From JBFXIE01 sp050176255 (GTDB lineage Bacteria > Pseudomonadota > Gammaproteobacteria > Burkholderiales > Burkholderiaceae_C), in NCBI RefSeq assembly GCF_050176255.1, contig NZ_JBFXIE010000003.1: a stretch of 64,000 nucleotides of DNA; one strand, 5' to 3'. Positions 35,478 to 45,534 of the stretch are shown here, piece by piece. The position numbers were made by a program, and so were the translations under genes. The notes beneath the pieces are model-generated. The model searched no databases. It was not told where the DNA came from and saw only the letters and a list, made by a program, of their open reading frames with translations. Each line of letters opens with the position of its first letter. Within the stretch, counting starts at the first letter, position 1.

Positions 35478-36430
35478 AACGCGCTCGCAAGGCCTTGATC
35501 CGCGGCCTGCTGGGCCTGGCGCTGCTGGTTGTCGTGCTGGTGCTGGCCGACCCCGCGCGTGTGGCCAGCCAGTTGCGGCAGGCGCAACCGGGCTGGCTGC
35601 TGGCGGGGCTGGCGGCGGCCATTGCGTCCAACCTGGTGTCGGCCCTGCGCTGGCGCGCGCTGGCGCATTGGCTGGGCGCGCCGGTGGCCGCGCGCGACGC
35701 CTGCCGCTGGTACTTCCAGGCGATCGGGCTGAATGCGCTGCTGCCCGGCGCCGTGGTGGGCGGTGACCTGTACCGCGCCGTGGTGTTGCGCCGCGCCAGC
35801 CATGCAACGGCGGCGGCCCTGGCCCCCGGCTGGTCCGTGGTACTGGACCGCGCCAGCGGCCTGTGGATGTTGTGCGCCATCGGCGGCCTGGGCGCCGCGG
35901 CCTGCGCTGGCGTGCTGGCGCCCTGGCTGCGGCTGCCTGCCGGCGCCTTTGCCGCGCTGATGCTGGCGGGCACGCTGCTGTGGCTGGCGCTGCCCTGGGC
36001 GTTGCCCTGGCTGCTGGCGCGCAGCCGCGGCGGCTGGCTGGCGCCGTTGCGCGCAGCGGCGGCGCGGCCTGACTGGCGCCGTCAACTGGTCTGGCAGGCG
36101 CTGGCATCGGCCGCGGTGCAGGTGCTGTCGGCGCTGGCGCTGGCCTGTGGCGGCCTGGCGCTGGGCGTGGCGCTGCCTGCCGCGGTATGGGCCTGGGCGA
36201 TTGCGCCGGTGTTCCTGATGGCGGCGCTGCCCGTCAGCGTGGGCGGCTGGGGCACGCGCGAGGCCGCCGCCGTGGCTGCGCTGGCGCCTTTTGCCGTGGC
36301 GGCGCCCGCCGCCGTGGGCGTGGGCGTGATCTATGGCGTGTACGGCCTGGCACAGGGCGCGCTAGGCGCGCTGGCATTTGGCCTGCCGCGCGGCGCGGAC
36401 GGGCAGGCCGCCGGCAATGATCAGTACTGA
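35474..36430 (+). CDS. Lysylphosphatidylglycerol synthase TM-domain (flippase-like) protein
   Basis: The 318-aa integral membrane protein has ~7-8 TM segments and a GTG start overlapping the GT2 stop by 4 bp. It has the UPF0104/AglD-type pattern: ALRWRALAHWLGAPV in the first third, LNALLPGAVVGGDLYRA in the centre and PVSVGGWGTREAAAV near the end. It has no synthase domain. Members often accompany lipid-linked sugar pathways and may move or shield the lipid carrier. The very high G+C and the coupling suggest a long-resident operon. Confidence 0.85.
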   Translation: MKRARKALIRGLLGLALLVVVLVLADPARVASQLRQAQPGWLLAGLAAAIASNLVSALRWRALAHWLGAPVAARDACRWYFQAIGLNALLPGAVVGGDLYRAVVLRRASHATAAALAPGWSVVLDRASGLWMLCAIGGLGAAACAGVLAPWLRLPAGAFAALMLAGTLLWLALPWALPWLLARSRGGWLAPLRAAAARPDWRRQLVWQALASAAVQVLSALALACGGLALGVALPAAVWAWAIAPVFLMAALPVSVGGWGTREAAAVAALAPFAVAAPAAVGVGVIYGVYGLAQGALGALAFGLPRGADGQAAGNDQY

Positions 36431-36433
36431 TTT

Positions 36434-36481
36434 GATAGCTGCCAGCGCTTGATAGGCAAGCGCTGTAGGCCGATTTGGCTT
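36434..36481 (+). repeat. Dispersed palindromic repeat (intergenic copy)
   Basis: GATAGCTGCCAGCGCTTG is followed by ATAGG, CAAGCGCTG and TAGGCCGATTTGGC. The inner arms CAGCGCTTG/CAAGCGCTG are perfectly complementary. It is the cleanest copy in the window. Its last bases contribute to the stop codon of the convergent CheY-like gene. Confidence 0.85.
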
Positions 36482-36848
36482 AAACCCCTGCCAGCGTCTT
36501 GAACGTGTTGAGCACCGCAGGCCCGTTGAACGGCTTGACGATCCAGCCGCGAATGCCTGCGGCCTTGCCGCGTTCCTTCATGGCGGGCGAGTTCTCGGTG
36601 GTCAGCATGACGATGTTCACGCTGGTGTTGCGCAGCTCGCCGCGCACTTTCTCGGCCATGGTCAGGCCGTCCATGTTGGGCATGTTCACGTCGCACACGA
36701 TCAGCTTGATGCCGGGGTCCTGGCGCAGTTTGGCCAGTCCGTCCATGCCATCGACGGCCAGGGCCACCTTGAAGCCGTTTTTGGTGAGAAAGTCGCCGAG
36801 TTCGTTGCGCACGGTGCTCGAATCATCGACAACGAGTACGTTTGCCAT
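36480..36848 (-). CDS. CheY-like single-domain response regulator
   Basis: The 122-aa receiver is all domain. The acidic pocket is VVDDSS (Asp8/9), the phospho-acceptor Asp lies in IVCDVNMPNMDG (~52), Thr in MLTTE and Lys in WIVKPFN. No output domain. It is the last gene of an operon with a CheX-like protein, an MCP-like protein and a CheA-like kinase, so it is probably their receiver. The gap to the CheX-like gene is 44 bp. Confidence 0.93.
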   Translation of the reverse strand: MANVLVVDDSSTVRNELGDFLTKNGFKVALAVDGMDGLAKLRQDPGIKLIVCDVNMPNMDGLTMAEKVRGELRNTSVNIVMLTTENSPAMKERGKAAGIRGWIVKPFNGPAVLNTFKTLAGV

Positions 36849-36892
36849 GTCAGTCCTTGGGTGTGGTTGGTTGCGGGCGCAAGCCCGCGCGG

Positions 36893-37455
36893 TCAGAAAA
36901 GTTCCAGCTCGCCGGCGCCCACGGCGGGCTCCTGGGCGTGCCAGTCAAAGTCCATGGGTTCGTAGGCCCGCACGCACAGCGAGGCGTGCAGCCGCAGATC
37001 AGGCGCCAGGTCGATGCGCAAGTGCTGCAGGTGCTGCGCGCCCAGCCGCTGCATGTGCGGCAGGCTGCGGATGTCCAGAATCTGCGGTGTGGACAGGCCC
37101 AGGCCGTTGTAGAACGCGCCCAGCTCGCGGTTGATGGCGCCGCAGCACATGTTGCCCGCCTCGCACACTGCGTCGATGAAGTCCTGGTGCGTCATCGCAT
37201 CGGGCGAGCGCTGGCCCAGCTGCGCCATGTGGGCTTTGAGCTGCGGCGATTCGTCGAAATGCAGCGCGGTGATGATGCGGAACGTGTACGACGCAATCGA
37301 CAGCACCACCATGCGCGTGGCGTGTTGGCGCGCGGGCAGCTCGGCTGTGGCGATGTCGGCGTCCGGCGCGTCGGCCGCAATGCCGTGGCGCAGGCCCAGC
37401 ACCATCATGCGGTCCAGGCTGGCGCGGGCGCGGTCTGTGATGTGAGGAGTCTGGC

Positions 37456-37459
<4 letters not shown>
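36893..37459 (-). CDS. CheX/CheC-like chemotaxis phosphatase candidate
   Basis: The 188-aa protein contains FIDAVCEAGNMCCGAINREL, in which Glu100 and Asn103 form the E-x2-N pattern used by CheC/CheX/FliY phosphatases to dephosphorylate CheY-P. The rest has the alternating strand/helix pattern of that fold. It overlaps the MCP-like gene by 4 bp and precedes the CheY-like gene, the logical substrate. The assignment is by motif and context. Confidence 0.7.
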
Positions 37460-38163
<704 letters not shown>

Positions 38164-38183
38164 GTGATGGCTGTCTGCAGGCT

Positions 38184-40523
38184 TCAGGCCTGCGTGCGCA
38201 GCGCAAAGTGCGCCGGCAGGTGAATCAGGATGTCAAAGGCGCGGTGGGCGCCGGCCGATGCGGCGCCGCGCAGGCGCAGTGCCACATCGCCGCCGTGGGC
38301 TGCCACAAAGGCCTTGACCGCGTCCATGCCCACGCCGCGGCCCGACACTGCGGTGACGGCCGACGCGGTGGAAAAGCCCGGCTCGAAGATGAGTTGTGCC
38401 AGTGCCTCGTCGTCATGCCCGTGGTGCTCCTCGATCAGGCCAGCCTCGACGGCCTTGGCGCGGATGCGCTCCAGGTTCAGGCCGCGGCCGTCGTCGGCCA
38501 TGCGCAGCTGCAGCGTTTCGGGGTGCAGGGTCATGTCGATGACGATACGGCCGGCCGCAGGTTTGCCCTCGCGCACGCGGGCTTCGGATTCTTCGATGCC
38601 GTGGTCCATCGCATTGCGCAGCAGGTGCGTGAACACATTGCGCAGCGTGCCTGCCACTTCGTGGTGCAGGGCGATGCCGGCGTCGTCAATGTGCACCGAA
38701 GGGGTTTCCTTGTTCAGGTCGGCAGCAAGAGACGGCAGGGAGGCGATGGCACCGCTCAGTGTGTCCGTCAGGCGCACGCTGGCGCCCAGTTGCAGCGCGT
38801 GGGCGACTTCGGCGGTGGCCGCCTGCAGCGTTGGCGCTTCGCCCGACTGGACGGCCTCCCGCAGGCGCGTGGCCAGCGCCTGCAGCTGGGCGGGCTCCAT
38901 TGCTGCGTTGCTGGCGCCGGCGGCGGTATCCGTGCCAGCGCCGCGTCCGCGCAGTTTGGTGGATTCGATGGTCTGGTAGCGCTGCAGCATGTCCCGCGTG
39001 GCGGCCAGATCGGCCAGCAGGGCGGGGGTGTCCCAGGCAGCGGGGTCCTGGCGTAGCGCGTCGTAGCGTTGCTCGGCAACGTGTGCCACGTCAGACAGCC
39101 GCAGCATGCCGTAGGTGCGCGCGTTGCCCTTGAGGGTGTGCATGTTGCGAAACAGCTCGGTGACCACGGCCGTGCGGGCGTCGGGCTGGTCTGCGGCACT
39201 GCGCACCAGGCGCTCGTTGGTTTCGATGAAGTCCGCAGCGCTGTCTGCGAAGGCCTCGAACTTGAGGTGATCCACGGCGACGATCTCGCCGATGATGGCC
39301 AGCTCTTCCTGCTGCTGCTGTGCGGCATGTGCCAGCTGGCGCAGCTCGGTCACGTCACGAATGCACAGCAGCAGCCGTGCGATGGTGCCGTGCTCGTCGG
39401 TGATGGGCGACCAGCTCAGCTCCCAGGTGCGGATGCCGCCATCGGGTTGCTGGCGCAGGATTTCGCGCGGCAACAGGTGGGCGTTGAAGTCGAAGTTCAT
39501 CCCGTCTTCGCCAATGCACGCGTCAATGGCGGTCAGCGCCTGGTCCGTGGCGTCGGCGCCCAGGGTGGCACCCGCGAAGACCACCTCGCTGACCGGGCGG
39601 CCGGCGATGTCGCGTGTGTCCAGCAGCGTGGCCAGGTGGTCCGAGAACTCGGGGTGAATGCGCCCGCCCGCCTCCAGGGTCAGGATGCCCTGCGGGATGT
39701 ATTGCAGCATGGCATGGATGTCGGCGCTTTTCTGGCGCACCAGCTCGCTGCTTTCCTGGATTTTCTCGATCATGGCGTTGAAGGCCATGATGGACTTGCC
39801 GATCTCGTCGTTGCGCGTCACGGGCACGCGGTGCGTGAAGTCCTGGCTGGTGGCAATGGCGGTCATCTTGGCCTCCATCTCGCCGATGGGGTGGATGATC
39901 TGCCGGTACAGCAGCAGGCCGATGAACGCGAGGCCTAGCACTGAAGCCACGGTGACGATGGCCAGCGTGGCGCTGGCGTTTGTCAGGTTCTGGTTGAGCG
40001 TGTCGATGGCCTGGTCCTTGCTACGGCGCTTTTCCAGCTGCACGGCGTCGATCAGCAGGCCCTGCTCGCGCAGGTATTGATCCACGGTGGCCGCCATGGT
40101 GGCCTCGGCGGCCTCTTGCTGGCCGGCGAGCTTGAACCGGGCGGTGTCGTCAATGGACGCAAAGTAGTTGTCCAGGCTTTGCTGCGCTTCTTGAATCAGG
40201 CCGCGCTGCGCCTGGCTGTCGGCCTGTTTCAGCTGCATCGCCAGAGCGTCCTGCAGTGTGGTCTTGCGCGCGACGAGCTCCCCATGCAGTTGCTGGGCGG
40301 TGGCCGCGTCGGGCGCGCTGAGCATCGAGAGGGTGGCGATCTGGATATCCTTGAGCTGCCCCATCAGTTCCACTGACTGAATGGTGCTGGGCACCACCCC
40401 TTCGGTCACTGACTTGACCTCTTTGGCACCCAGGTATGAGTGGTAGAGCGCGTAACCGCCAATGCCGCCCAGCGCCGCGAAGGTGAGGGCGATGAGCAAC
40501 ACAATACGTTGCCGTACAGTCAT
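38184..40523 (-). CDS. Membrane CheA-like hybrid kinase (4HB–HAMP–PAS–Hpt–HATPase)
   Basis: The 779-aa protein has TM1 (~6-28), a four-helix periplasmic sensor (~30-180), TM2 (~184-206), HAMP (~207-260), a PAS-like domain (~270-395), an Hpt domain with His462 (MHTLKGNAR), and a HATPase module with N box HLLRNAMDHG (633-642), G1 DDGRG (677-681) and G2 GRGVGMD (728-734). There is no CheA P5/CheW-like domain. The start at 40523 fits the first TM. It therefore combines sensor and CheA parts in one chain and heads the four-gene operon. Confidence 0.88.
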   Translation of the reverse strand: MTVRQRIVLLIALTFAALGGIGGYALYHSYLGAKEVKSVTEGVVPSTIQSVELMGQLKDIQIATLSMLSAPDAATAQQLHGELVARKTTLQDALAMQLKQADSQAQRGLIQEAQQSLDNYFASIDDTARFKLAGQQEAAEATMAATVDQYLREQGLLIDAVQLEKRRSKDQAIDTLNQNLTNASATLAIVTVASVLGLAFIGLLLYRQIIHPIGEMEAKMTAIATSQDFTHRVPVTRNDEIGKSIMAFNAMIEKIQESSELVRQKSADIHAMLQYIPQGILTLEAGGRIHPEFSDHLATLLDTRDIAGRPVSEVVFAGATLGADATDQALTAIDACIGEDGMNFDFNAHLLPREILRQQPDGGIRTWELSWSPITDEHGTIARLLLCIRDVTELRQLAHAAQQQQEELAIIGEIVAVDHLKFEAFADSAADFIETNERLVRSAADQPDARTAVVTELFRNMHTLKGNARTYGMLRLSDVAHVAEQRYDALRQDPAAWDTPALLADLAATRDMLQRYQTIESTKLRGRGAGTDTAAGASNAAMEPAQLQALATRLREAVQSGEAPTLQAATAEVAHALQLGASVRLTDTLSGAIASLPSLAADLNKETPSVHIDDAGIALHHEVAGTLRNVFTHLLRNAMDHGIEESEARVREGKPAAGRIVIDMTLHPETLQLRMADDGRGLNLERIRAKAVEAGLIEEHHGHDDEALAQLIFEPGFSTASAVTAVSGRGVGMDAVKAFVAAHGGDVALRLRGAASAGAHRAFDILIHLPAHFALRTQA

Positions 40524-40632
40524 GGGTGAAACCCTAAATGTTAACAATTTGATGCAAATTGTTTGGCAATGAGGTTTCATTTTCGTGACGAGTCCTGATT
40601 TTCAGGGCGGTCTTGCCGCCGGTGGCACTGCG

Positions 40633-41571
40633 TCAGTCGTGCTCGGGCGGGGTGTCGGGCAGGTGTTTGAGTGCCAGCGCCCGCTCGTAAAGCGCATTGC
40701 GCGGCGCGCCAGTGATGTCGGCCGCAAGCCTCACTGCGGTTTTGGTGGGCAGCTCGGCCAACAGCAGGCGCAGCACTCGCTGTGAGGCGGCGCCGTCCTG
40801 CGCTTGGGCAGCGGCGGGATGGATCAGCACGACGAACTCGCCCTTGACACGCTGGGGCGCAGCCTGCAGCCAGGCGGTAACGTCCTGGGCGGCGTGCTCG
40901 GTGACTTCCTCGAACTGTTTGGTGAGCTCGCGCGCCAGCGTCACGCGCCGCTCGCCCAGCACCGCCAGGGCGCCTCCCAGCTCCTGGATGCGGTGGGGCG
41001 CCTCCAGCAGCACCACGCAGCGCGGCTCAGCGGCCAGTTGCTGCACGGCAGCCGCGCGTTCCGCGCTTTTGGTGGGCAGGAAGCCGGCGAACACAAAGCC
41101 GCTGGCGCCAGGCGCATGGGCGACTGCGCCGGTCACGCTCAGGGCGCTGGTCACGCTGCTGGCGCCGGGCAGCGGAATGCAGCGCAGGCCTGCCGCCTGC
41201 ACCGCGGCGACCAGGCGCGCGCCGGGGTCGCTCACGCCGGGCGTTCCCGCATCGCTGGCGTAGGCGACACGCTCGCCCGCCTGCAGGCGTTGCACCACGG
41301 TCTGCGCCGCCTGCGCTTCGTTGTGCTGGTGCACCGCCAGCAGGCGATCGGACGGCTTGTCGATGCCATAGGCGCGCAGCAGCGACTGCGTGTGGCGCGT
41401 GTCTTCGCAGGCAATGGTGTCAGCCAGTTGCAGCACGTGCAGGGCCCGTAGCGTGATGTCGGCCAGGTTGCCGATGGGCGTGGCCACTACGTACAAGGCG
41501 CCCTGGGGATAATGCTGCGCTGCCGCCGCATCGCGCGCGGCAGACAGGGCATTGGCAAAGGATGCGCTCAA
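40633..41571 (-). CDS. rsmI: 16S rRNA (cytidine1402-2'-O)-methyltransferase
   Basis: The 312-aa tetrapyrrole-methylase-fold enzyme contains LYVVATPIGNLADITLRAL, ACEDTRHTQ, YASDAGTPGVSDPG and PGASSVTSAL, all RsmI hallmarks. It methylates C1402 of 16S rRNA. No ATG fits; a TTG at 41571 gives SASFANALSAARD, the N-terminus usual in relatives. That TTG shares one base with the divergent yraN ATG. Confidence 0.93.
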   Translation of the reverse strand: MSASFANALSAARDAAAAQHYPQGALYVVATPIGNLADITLRALHVLQLADTIACEDTRHTQSLLRAYGIDKPSDRLLAVHQHNEAQAAQTVVQRLQAGERVAYASDAGTPGVSDPGARLVAAVQAAGLRCIPLPGASSVTSALSVTGAVAHAPGASGFVFAGFLPTKSAERAAAVQQLAAEPRCVVLLEAPHRIQELGGALAVLGERRVTLARELTKQFEEVTEHAAQDVTAWLQAAPQRVKGEFVVLIHPAAAQAQDGAASQRVLRLLLAELPTKTAVRLAADITGAPRNALYERALALKHLPDTPPEHD

Positions 41572-41969
41572 TGGGTTTCCTCGGCAAAAAAGACAACAGC
41601 AGTGCGCCCGTGCGCACCACGCGCGCCGCGGGCCAGGCGGCAGAAGATCAGGCACTGGCCCATCTGGCGGCTGCGGGGCTGGTGCTGGTGGAGCGCAATT
41701 ATCGGACGCCTGGGCGTGGCGGCGGGGAGATCGACCTCGTCATGCGCGAGCGCGGCGGCACGCTGGTGTTCGTGGAGGTGCGCAGCCGCCGCGGCGCGGG
41801 CTTTGGCGGCGCCGGGGGCAGCATTGGCGCCACCAAGCAGCGGCGCATCATCCTGGCGGCGCGGCACTATCTGATGCGCTGGCCAGCGCCGCCGCCGTGC
41901 CGCTTTGATGCGGTGCTGATCGAAGATGGCCGCGTGCAATGGCTGCGTGGCGCCTTCGATGCGACGTAG
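41571..41969 (+). CDS. yraN: YraN family (UPF0102) endonuclease-like protein
   Basis: The 132-aa protein has the UPF0102 core: AEDQALAHLAAAGLVLVERN, GEIDLVMRERGGTLVFVEVR, a PD-(D/E)xK-like arrangement with the E-x-R end. The start MGFLGKK at 41571 is preferred over ATG at 41562. It lies between rsmI and the SIS gene, as in many proteobacteria. Substrate unknown. Confidence 0.93.
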   Translation: MGFLGKKDNSSAPVRTTRAAGQAAEDQALAHLAAAGLVLVERNYRTPGRGGGEIDLVMRERGGTLVFVEVRSRRGAGFGGAGGSIGATKQRRIILAARHYLMRWPAPPPCRFDAVLIEDGRVQWLRGAFDAT

Positions 41970-42053
41970 CAGCCACGGCAAGTCACAGCACGCCCGCCGC
42001 GGCCTACGGTTTGCTACAGAAAATGCAACACCGGCAGGTATCATCCACGGCCC

Positions 42054-42650
42054 ATGCTTGAGCAACGCATCCAACAGCATTTCATCGACAGCGCAGACCT
42101 GAAGTACCAGGCGGCGCAGGCCCTCAGCCACCCCATCAGCGCCGCCGTGCAGGCCGTTCTGGCCTGCGTGACCAGCGGCGCCAAAGTGCTTGCCTGCGGC
42201 AGCGGCCCGTGTGCGGCACTGGCGCAGCAGTTTGCCGCTTTCTGCGTGGCAGGCTTTGAGCGCGATCGCCCCGAGCTGGCCGCCCTGGCCCTGACGCCGG
42301 ACGCAGCGTGGCTGGCTTCTTCCTCGGCCGTTGGCGACAGCGGTGCGCTGGCGCGGCAGGTGCGCGCGCTGGGTCAGGCGGGCGACCTGCTGCTGATCAT
42401 TACCGTCGGTGGCAATGAGCCCGCCCTGCTGCAGGCCGTACAGGCGGCCCACGAGCGCGACATGACCGTAGTGGCCCTCACGGGGCGCGACGGCGGCGCA
42501 TTGGCGGCGCTGCTGCGCGAGACCGATGTGCACATCGGTGTGCCGCATGACCGCGCTGCCCGCGTGCGCGAGGTGCATGCCCTGGTGCTGCACTGCCTGT
42601 GCGACGGTGTGGATGCCCAGTTACTTGGAGAACAGGAACCCCCTCTATGA
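42054..42650 (+). CDS. SIS-domain protein, DiaA/GmhA-like
   Basis: The 198-aa single SIS domain contains KVLACGSGPCAALAQQFAAF, DLLLIITVGGNEPALLQAV and VVALTGRDGG. In E. coli the gene between yraN and yraP is diaA, which promotes DnaA assembly. The position and length match, but phosphoheptose isomerase is very similar. The stop overlaps the BON lipoprotein start by 4 bp. Confidence 0.85.
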   Translation: MLEQRIQQHFIDSADLKYQAAQALSHPISAAVQAVLACVTSGAKVLACGSGPCAALAQQFAAFCVAGFERDRPELAALALTPDAAWLASSSAVGDSGALARQVRALGQAGDLLLIITVGGNEPALLQAVQAAHERDMTVVALTGRDGGALAALLRETDVHIGVPHDRAARVREVHALVLHCLCDGVDAQLLGEQEPPL

Positions 42651-43303
42651 AAAATTCTCTGTTGCGACTCTCTTGTGCAGTGCTGGCAGCCGCCGCGCTG
42701 GCGGGCAGTCTGGTGGGCTGCGCACCGCTGCTCATCGGCGGTGGCGCCGTGGTGGGATCGATGATGGCCACCGACCGGCGCACGACGGGCACACAGGTCG
42801 AGGACGAGGGCATCGAGCTGCGCACCGCCAACCGTATCCGCGAGGCCCTGGGCGATCGCGTGCACGTCAACGTCACCAGCTACAACCGCCAGGTTTTGCT
42901 GACCGGCGAAGCGCCGACGGCCGCCGATGTGCAGCAGGTCGAGCAGATCGCGCTGGGCGTGGACAACGTGCGCTCGGTGGTCAACGACCTGGGCGTCATG
43001 CCCCATTCGTCGCTGGGGCAGCGCTCGCGCGACACCCTCATCTCGACCAAGGTGCGGGCCAGCCTGGTGGATGCCAAAGACCTGTCGGCCAACTGGTTCA
43101 AGGTGGTGACCGAGCGCAACGTGGTCTATCTGATGGGCATCGTCACCCCGCGCGAGGCCAAGCGATCTGCCGAGATTGCGCGCGGCGTGGACGGTGTGCG
43201 CAAGGTGGTGCGCGTGTTCGAGGTCATCAGCGAGGATGAGCTGACCCGCAAGGCCGCCCAGACGGCGGCACCCGTGTCGCAAGACCCTGCCGTCAAGCCC
43301 TGA
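42647..43303 (+). CDS. BON-domain outer-membrane lipoprotein (YraP/DolP-like)
   Basis: The 218-aa protein has a lipoprotein signal (LAGSLVGCAP, lipobox Cys near 26) and two BON domains (~50-120 and ~130-200). It follows yraN and the SIS gene as in the E. coli yraN-diaA-yraP cluster. DolP keeps the outer membrane intact and marks septal sites. The start is set by the signal peptide. Confidence 0.92.
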   Translation: MKNSLLRLSCAVLAAAALAGSLVGCAPLLIGGGAVVGSMMATDRRTTGTQVEDEGIELRTANRIREALGDRVHVNVTSYNRQVLLTGEAPTAADVQQVEQIALGVDNVRSVVNDLGVMPHSSLGQRSRDTLISTKVRASLVDAKDLSANWFKVVTERNVVYLMGIVTPREAKRSAEIARGVDGVRKVVRVFEVISEDELTRKAAQTAAPVSQDPAVKP

Positions 43304-43323
43304 CGCTGCCCGCCACCATGGCG

Positions 43324-44262
43324 TCAGGCTTTGCCGGGTTTGCCGGGCGCCAGCCGCGTGATCAGGCTGGAGGTGTCCCAGCGGCCGCCGCCCGCTTGCT
43401 GCACGTCGGCATAAAACTGATCCACCAGCGCCGTCACCGGCAGCCGCGCGCCATTGCGATTGGCTTCCTGCAGCACCAGCCCCAGGTCTTTGCGCATCCA
43501 GTCCACGGCAAAGCCGAAGTCAAAGCGTCCCTGCACCATGGTCTTGCCGCGGTTGTCCAGCTGCCAGCTTTGGGCGGCGCCCTTGCCAATCACGTCAAGC
43601 ACCAGCGGCATGTCCAGGCCGGCATGCTGGCCGAAGGCAACGGCCTCCGCCAGCCCCTGCACCAGCCCGGCAATGCAAATCTGGTTGACCATCTTGGCCA
43701 GCTGGCCGGCGCCGCTGTCGCCAATGCGCGTGAAGGCGCGCGAAAACGCCATGGCCGTGGTCCGCACGGCATCGAAAGCCGCCTGGTCGCCGCCACACAT
43801 CACCGTCAACTGGCCGTTCTGGGCGCCTGCCTGACCGCCGGAGACGGGCGCGTCGATGAAGTGCAGGCCCAGCGTGCGCGCCGCGCCATACAGCTCGCGC
43901 GCCACCGCGGCAGAGGCCGTTGTGTGATCGACAAAGATGGCGCCCGGCAGCATGCCGGCAAAGGCGCCGTCTGCCCCCAGCACCACGGAGCGCAGATCGT
44001 CGTCGTTGCCCACGCAGCAAAAGACGATGTCGGCGCCCAGGGCAGCCTCGCGCGGGGTTGCTGCGCTCTTGACGGTGCTGGCGTCCTTGAAATCTGCGCA
44101 CCACGCTTGTGATTTCGTAGCGGTGCGGTTATAGACGGTAACCGAATGGCCGGCACAGGCCAGGTGGCCCGCCATGGGGTAGCCCATGACGCCCAGACCC
44201 AGAAAGGTCACGCGACGTGCGGGTGTCGGCTCGTAAGTGCGCGGATTGATGCTGCTGCTCAT
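43324..44262 (-). CDS. NAD(P)-dependent beta-hydroxyacid dehydrogenase family protein
   Basis: The 312-aa protein has the nucleotide-binding VTFLGLGVMGYPMAGHLA, the substrate-binding FIDAPVSGGQAGAQNG, and the catalytic Lys region GAGQLAKMVNQICIAG. These define the 3-hydroxyisobutyrate/tartronate-semialdehyde reductase family. The exact substrate cannot be read from the sequence. The start MSSSINP at 44262 is chosen over a longer frame. Confidence 0.9.
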   Translation of the reverse strand: MSSSINPRTYEPTPARRVTFLGLGVMGYPMAGHLACAGHSVTVYNRTATKSQAWCADFKDASTVKSAATPREAALGADIVFCCVGNDDDLRSVVLGADGAFAGMLPGAIFVDHTTASAAVARELYGAARTLGLHFIDAPVSGGQAGAQNGQLTVMCGGDQAAFDAVRTTAMAFSRAFTRIGDSGAGQLAKMVNQICIAGLVQGLAEAVAFGQHAGLDMPLVLDVIGKGAAQSWQLDNRGKTMVQGRFDFGFAVDWMRKDLGLVLQEANRNGARLPVTALVDQFYADVQQAGGGRWDTSSLITRLAPGKPGKA

Positions 44263-44352
44263 GTGCGGGATTCCATCGGAAAACAAGCCCGCTGCCGGGG
44301 GCGGCAGGGCGGGCGGGACTTTGGGGGGTAGAAGCCGGCAGGCAGGCGCCGG

Positions 44353-45489
44353 TCAGACAATGGCGAAGTGCTCGGTGCCAGAGGCCAGATCGGTGGTCTT
44401 GGCGCGCTGGCTGCTCAGCTTGATCTGCAGGCGCAAATCGTTCACCGAGTCGGCATTACGCAGGGCGTCTTCGTAGCTGATCATGTTGGCCTCAAACAGG
44501 TCGAACAGCGCCTGGTCGAAGGTCTGCATGCCCAGGTTGCGGCTCTTTTTCATGATCTCTTTGATCTCTGGCACCTCGCCCTTGAAGATCAGGTCGGCGA
44601 TCAGGGGGGTGTTGAGCATCACCTCGACGGCCGCGCAGCGGCCCTTGCCGTCCTGCTTGGGAATCAGTCGCTGCGACACCATTGCCTTGAGGTTCAGCGA
44701 CAGGTCCATTAGCAGCTGGGCGCGGCGTTCTTCCGGGAAGAAGTTGATGATGCGGTCCAGCGCCTGGTTGGCACTGTTGGCGTGCAGCGTGGCCAGGCAC
44801 AGGTGACCGGTTTCGGCGAAGGCCACGGCATGCTCCATGGTCTCGCGGTCGCGGATCTCACCCATCAAAATCACGTCGGGTGCCTGGCGCAGGGTGTTCT
44901 TCAGGGCGGCTTCCCAGCTCTCGGTGTCCAGGCCTACCTCGCGCTGGGTCACCACGCAGTTCTTGTGCGGGTGTACGAACTCGATGGGGTCTTCGACGGT
45001 GATGATGTGGCCAAAGGAGTTCTCATTGCGCCAGTCCACCATGGCCGCCAGCGTGGTGGACTTGCCCGAGCCCGTGGCGCCCACCATGATGCACAGCCCG
45101 CGCTTGGTCATGGTGATTTCTTTGAGCACCTGGGGCAGGCCCAGCCCGTCAATGGTAGGTAGCGACAACGGAATGGTGCGCAGCACCAGACCCACGCGCC
45201 CCTGCTGGATGAACGCGTTGACGCGAAAACGCCCCACGCCGGAAGGCGCGATGGCGAAGTTGCATTCTTTGGTGCGTTCGAAATCCGCCACCTGCTTGTC
45301 GCTCATGATGGAGCGCGCCAGGGTGATCGTGTGATTGGGCGTCAGCGGCTGGGGCGACACTTTGGTCACCTTGCCATCGACCTTGATCGCGGGCGGGAAG
45401 TCGGCCGTGATGAAAAGATCGCTGCCGCCGCGGCTGACCATCAGCTTGAGCAGATCGTTGATGAATTTGCTCGCCTGATCACGTTCCAT
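44353..45489 (-). CDS. pilU: Type IV pilus twitching ATPase PilU
   Basis: The 378-aa PilT/GspE-family ATPase has Walker A GATGSGKST (137-145), Walker B ILMGEIRDRETM and the His box ATLHANSA. The N-terminal PAS-like half has SDLFITADFPPAIKVDG. It works with PilT as an accessory retraction motor. It is third in pilT–cNMP-binding–pilU, and its longer C-terminus distinguishes it from PilT. Confidence 0.95.
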   Translation of the reverse strand: MERDQASKFINDLLKLMVSRGGSDLFITADFPPAIKVDGKVTKVSPQPLTPNHTITLARSIMSDKQVADFERTKECNFAIAPSGVGRFRVNAFIQQGRVGLVLRTIPLSLPTIDGLGLPQVLKEITMTKRGLCIMVGATGSGKSTTLAAMVDWRNENSFGHIITVEDPIEFVHPHKNCVVTQREVGLDTESWEAALKNTLRQAPDVILMGEIRDRETMEHAVAFAETGHLCLATLHANSANQALDRIINFFPEERRAQLLMDLSLNLKAMVSQRLIPKQDGKGRCAAVEVMLNTPLIADLIFKGEVPEIKEIMKKSRNLGMQTFDQALFDLFEANMISYEDALRNADSVNDLRLQIKLSSQRAKTTDLASGTEHFAIV

Positions 45490-45534
45490 GGCTATACCTT
45501 CCTGGGGCTTTCCGTTGATGTAGTACCTGGCGGC

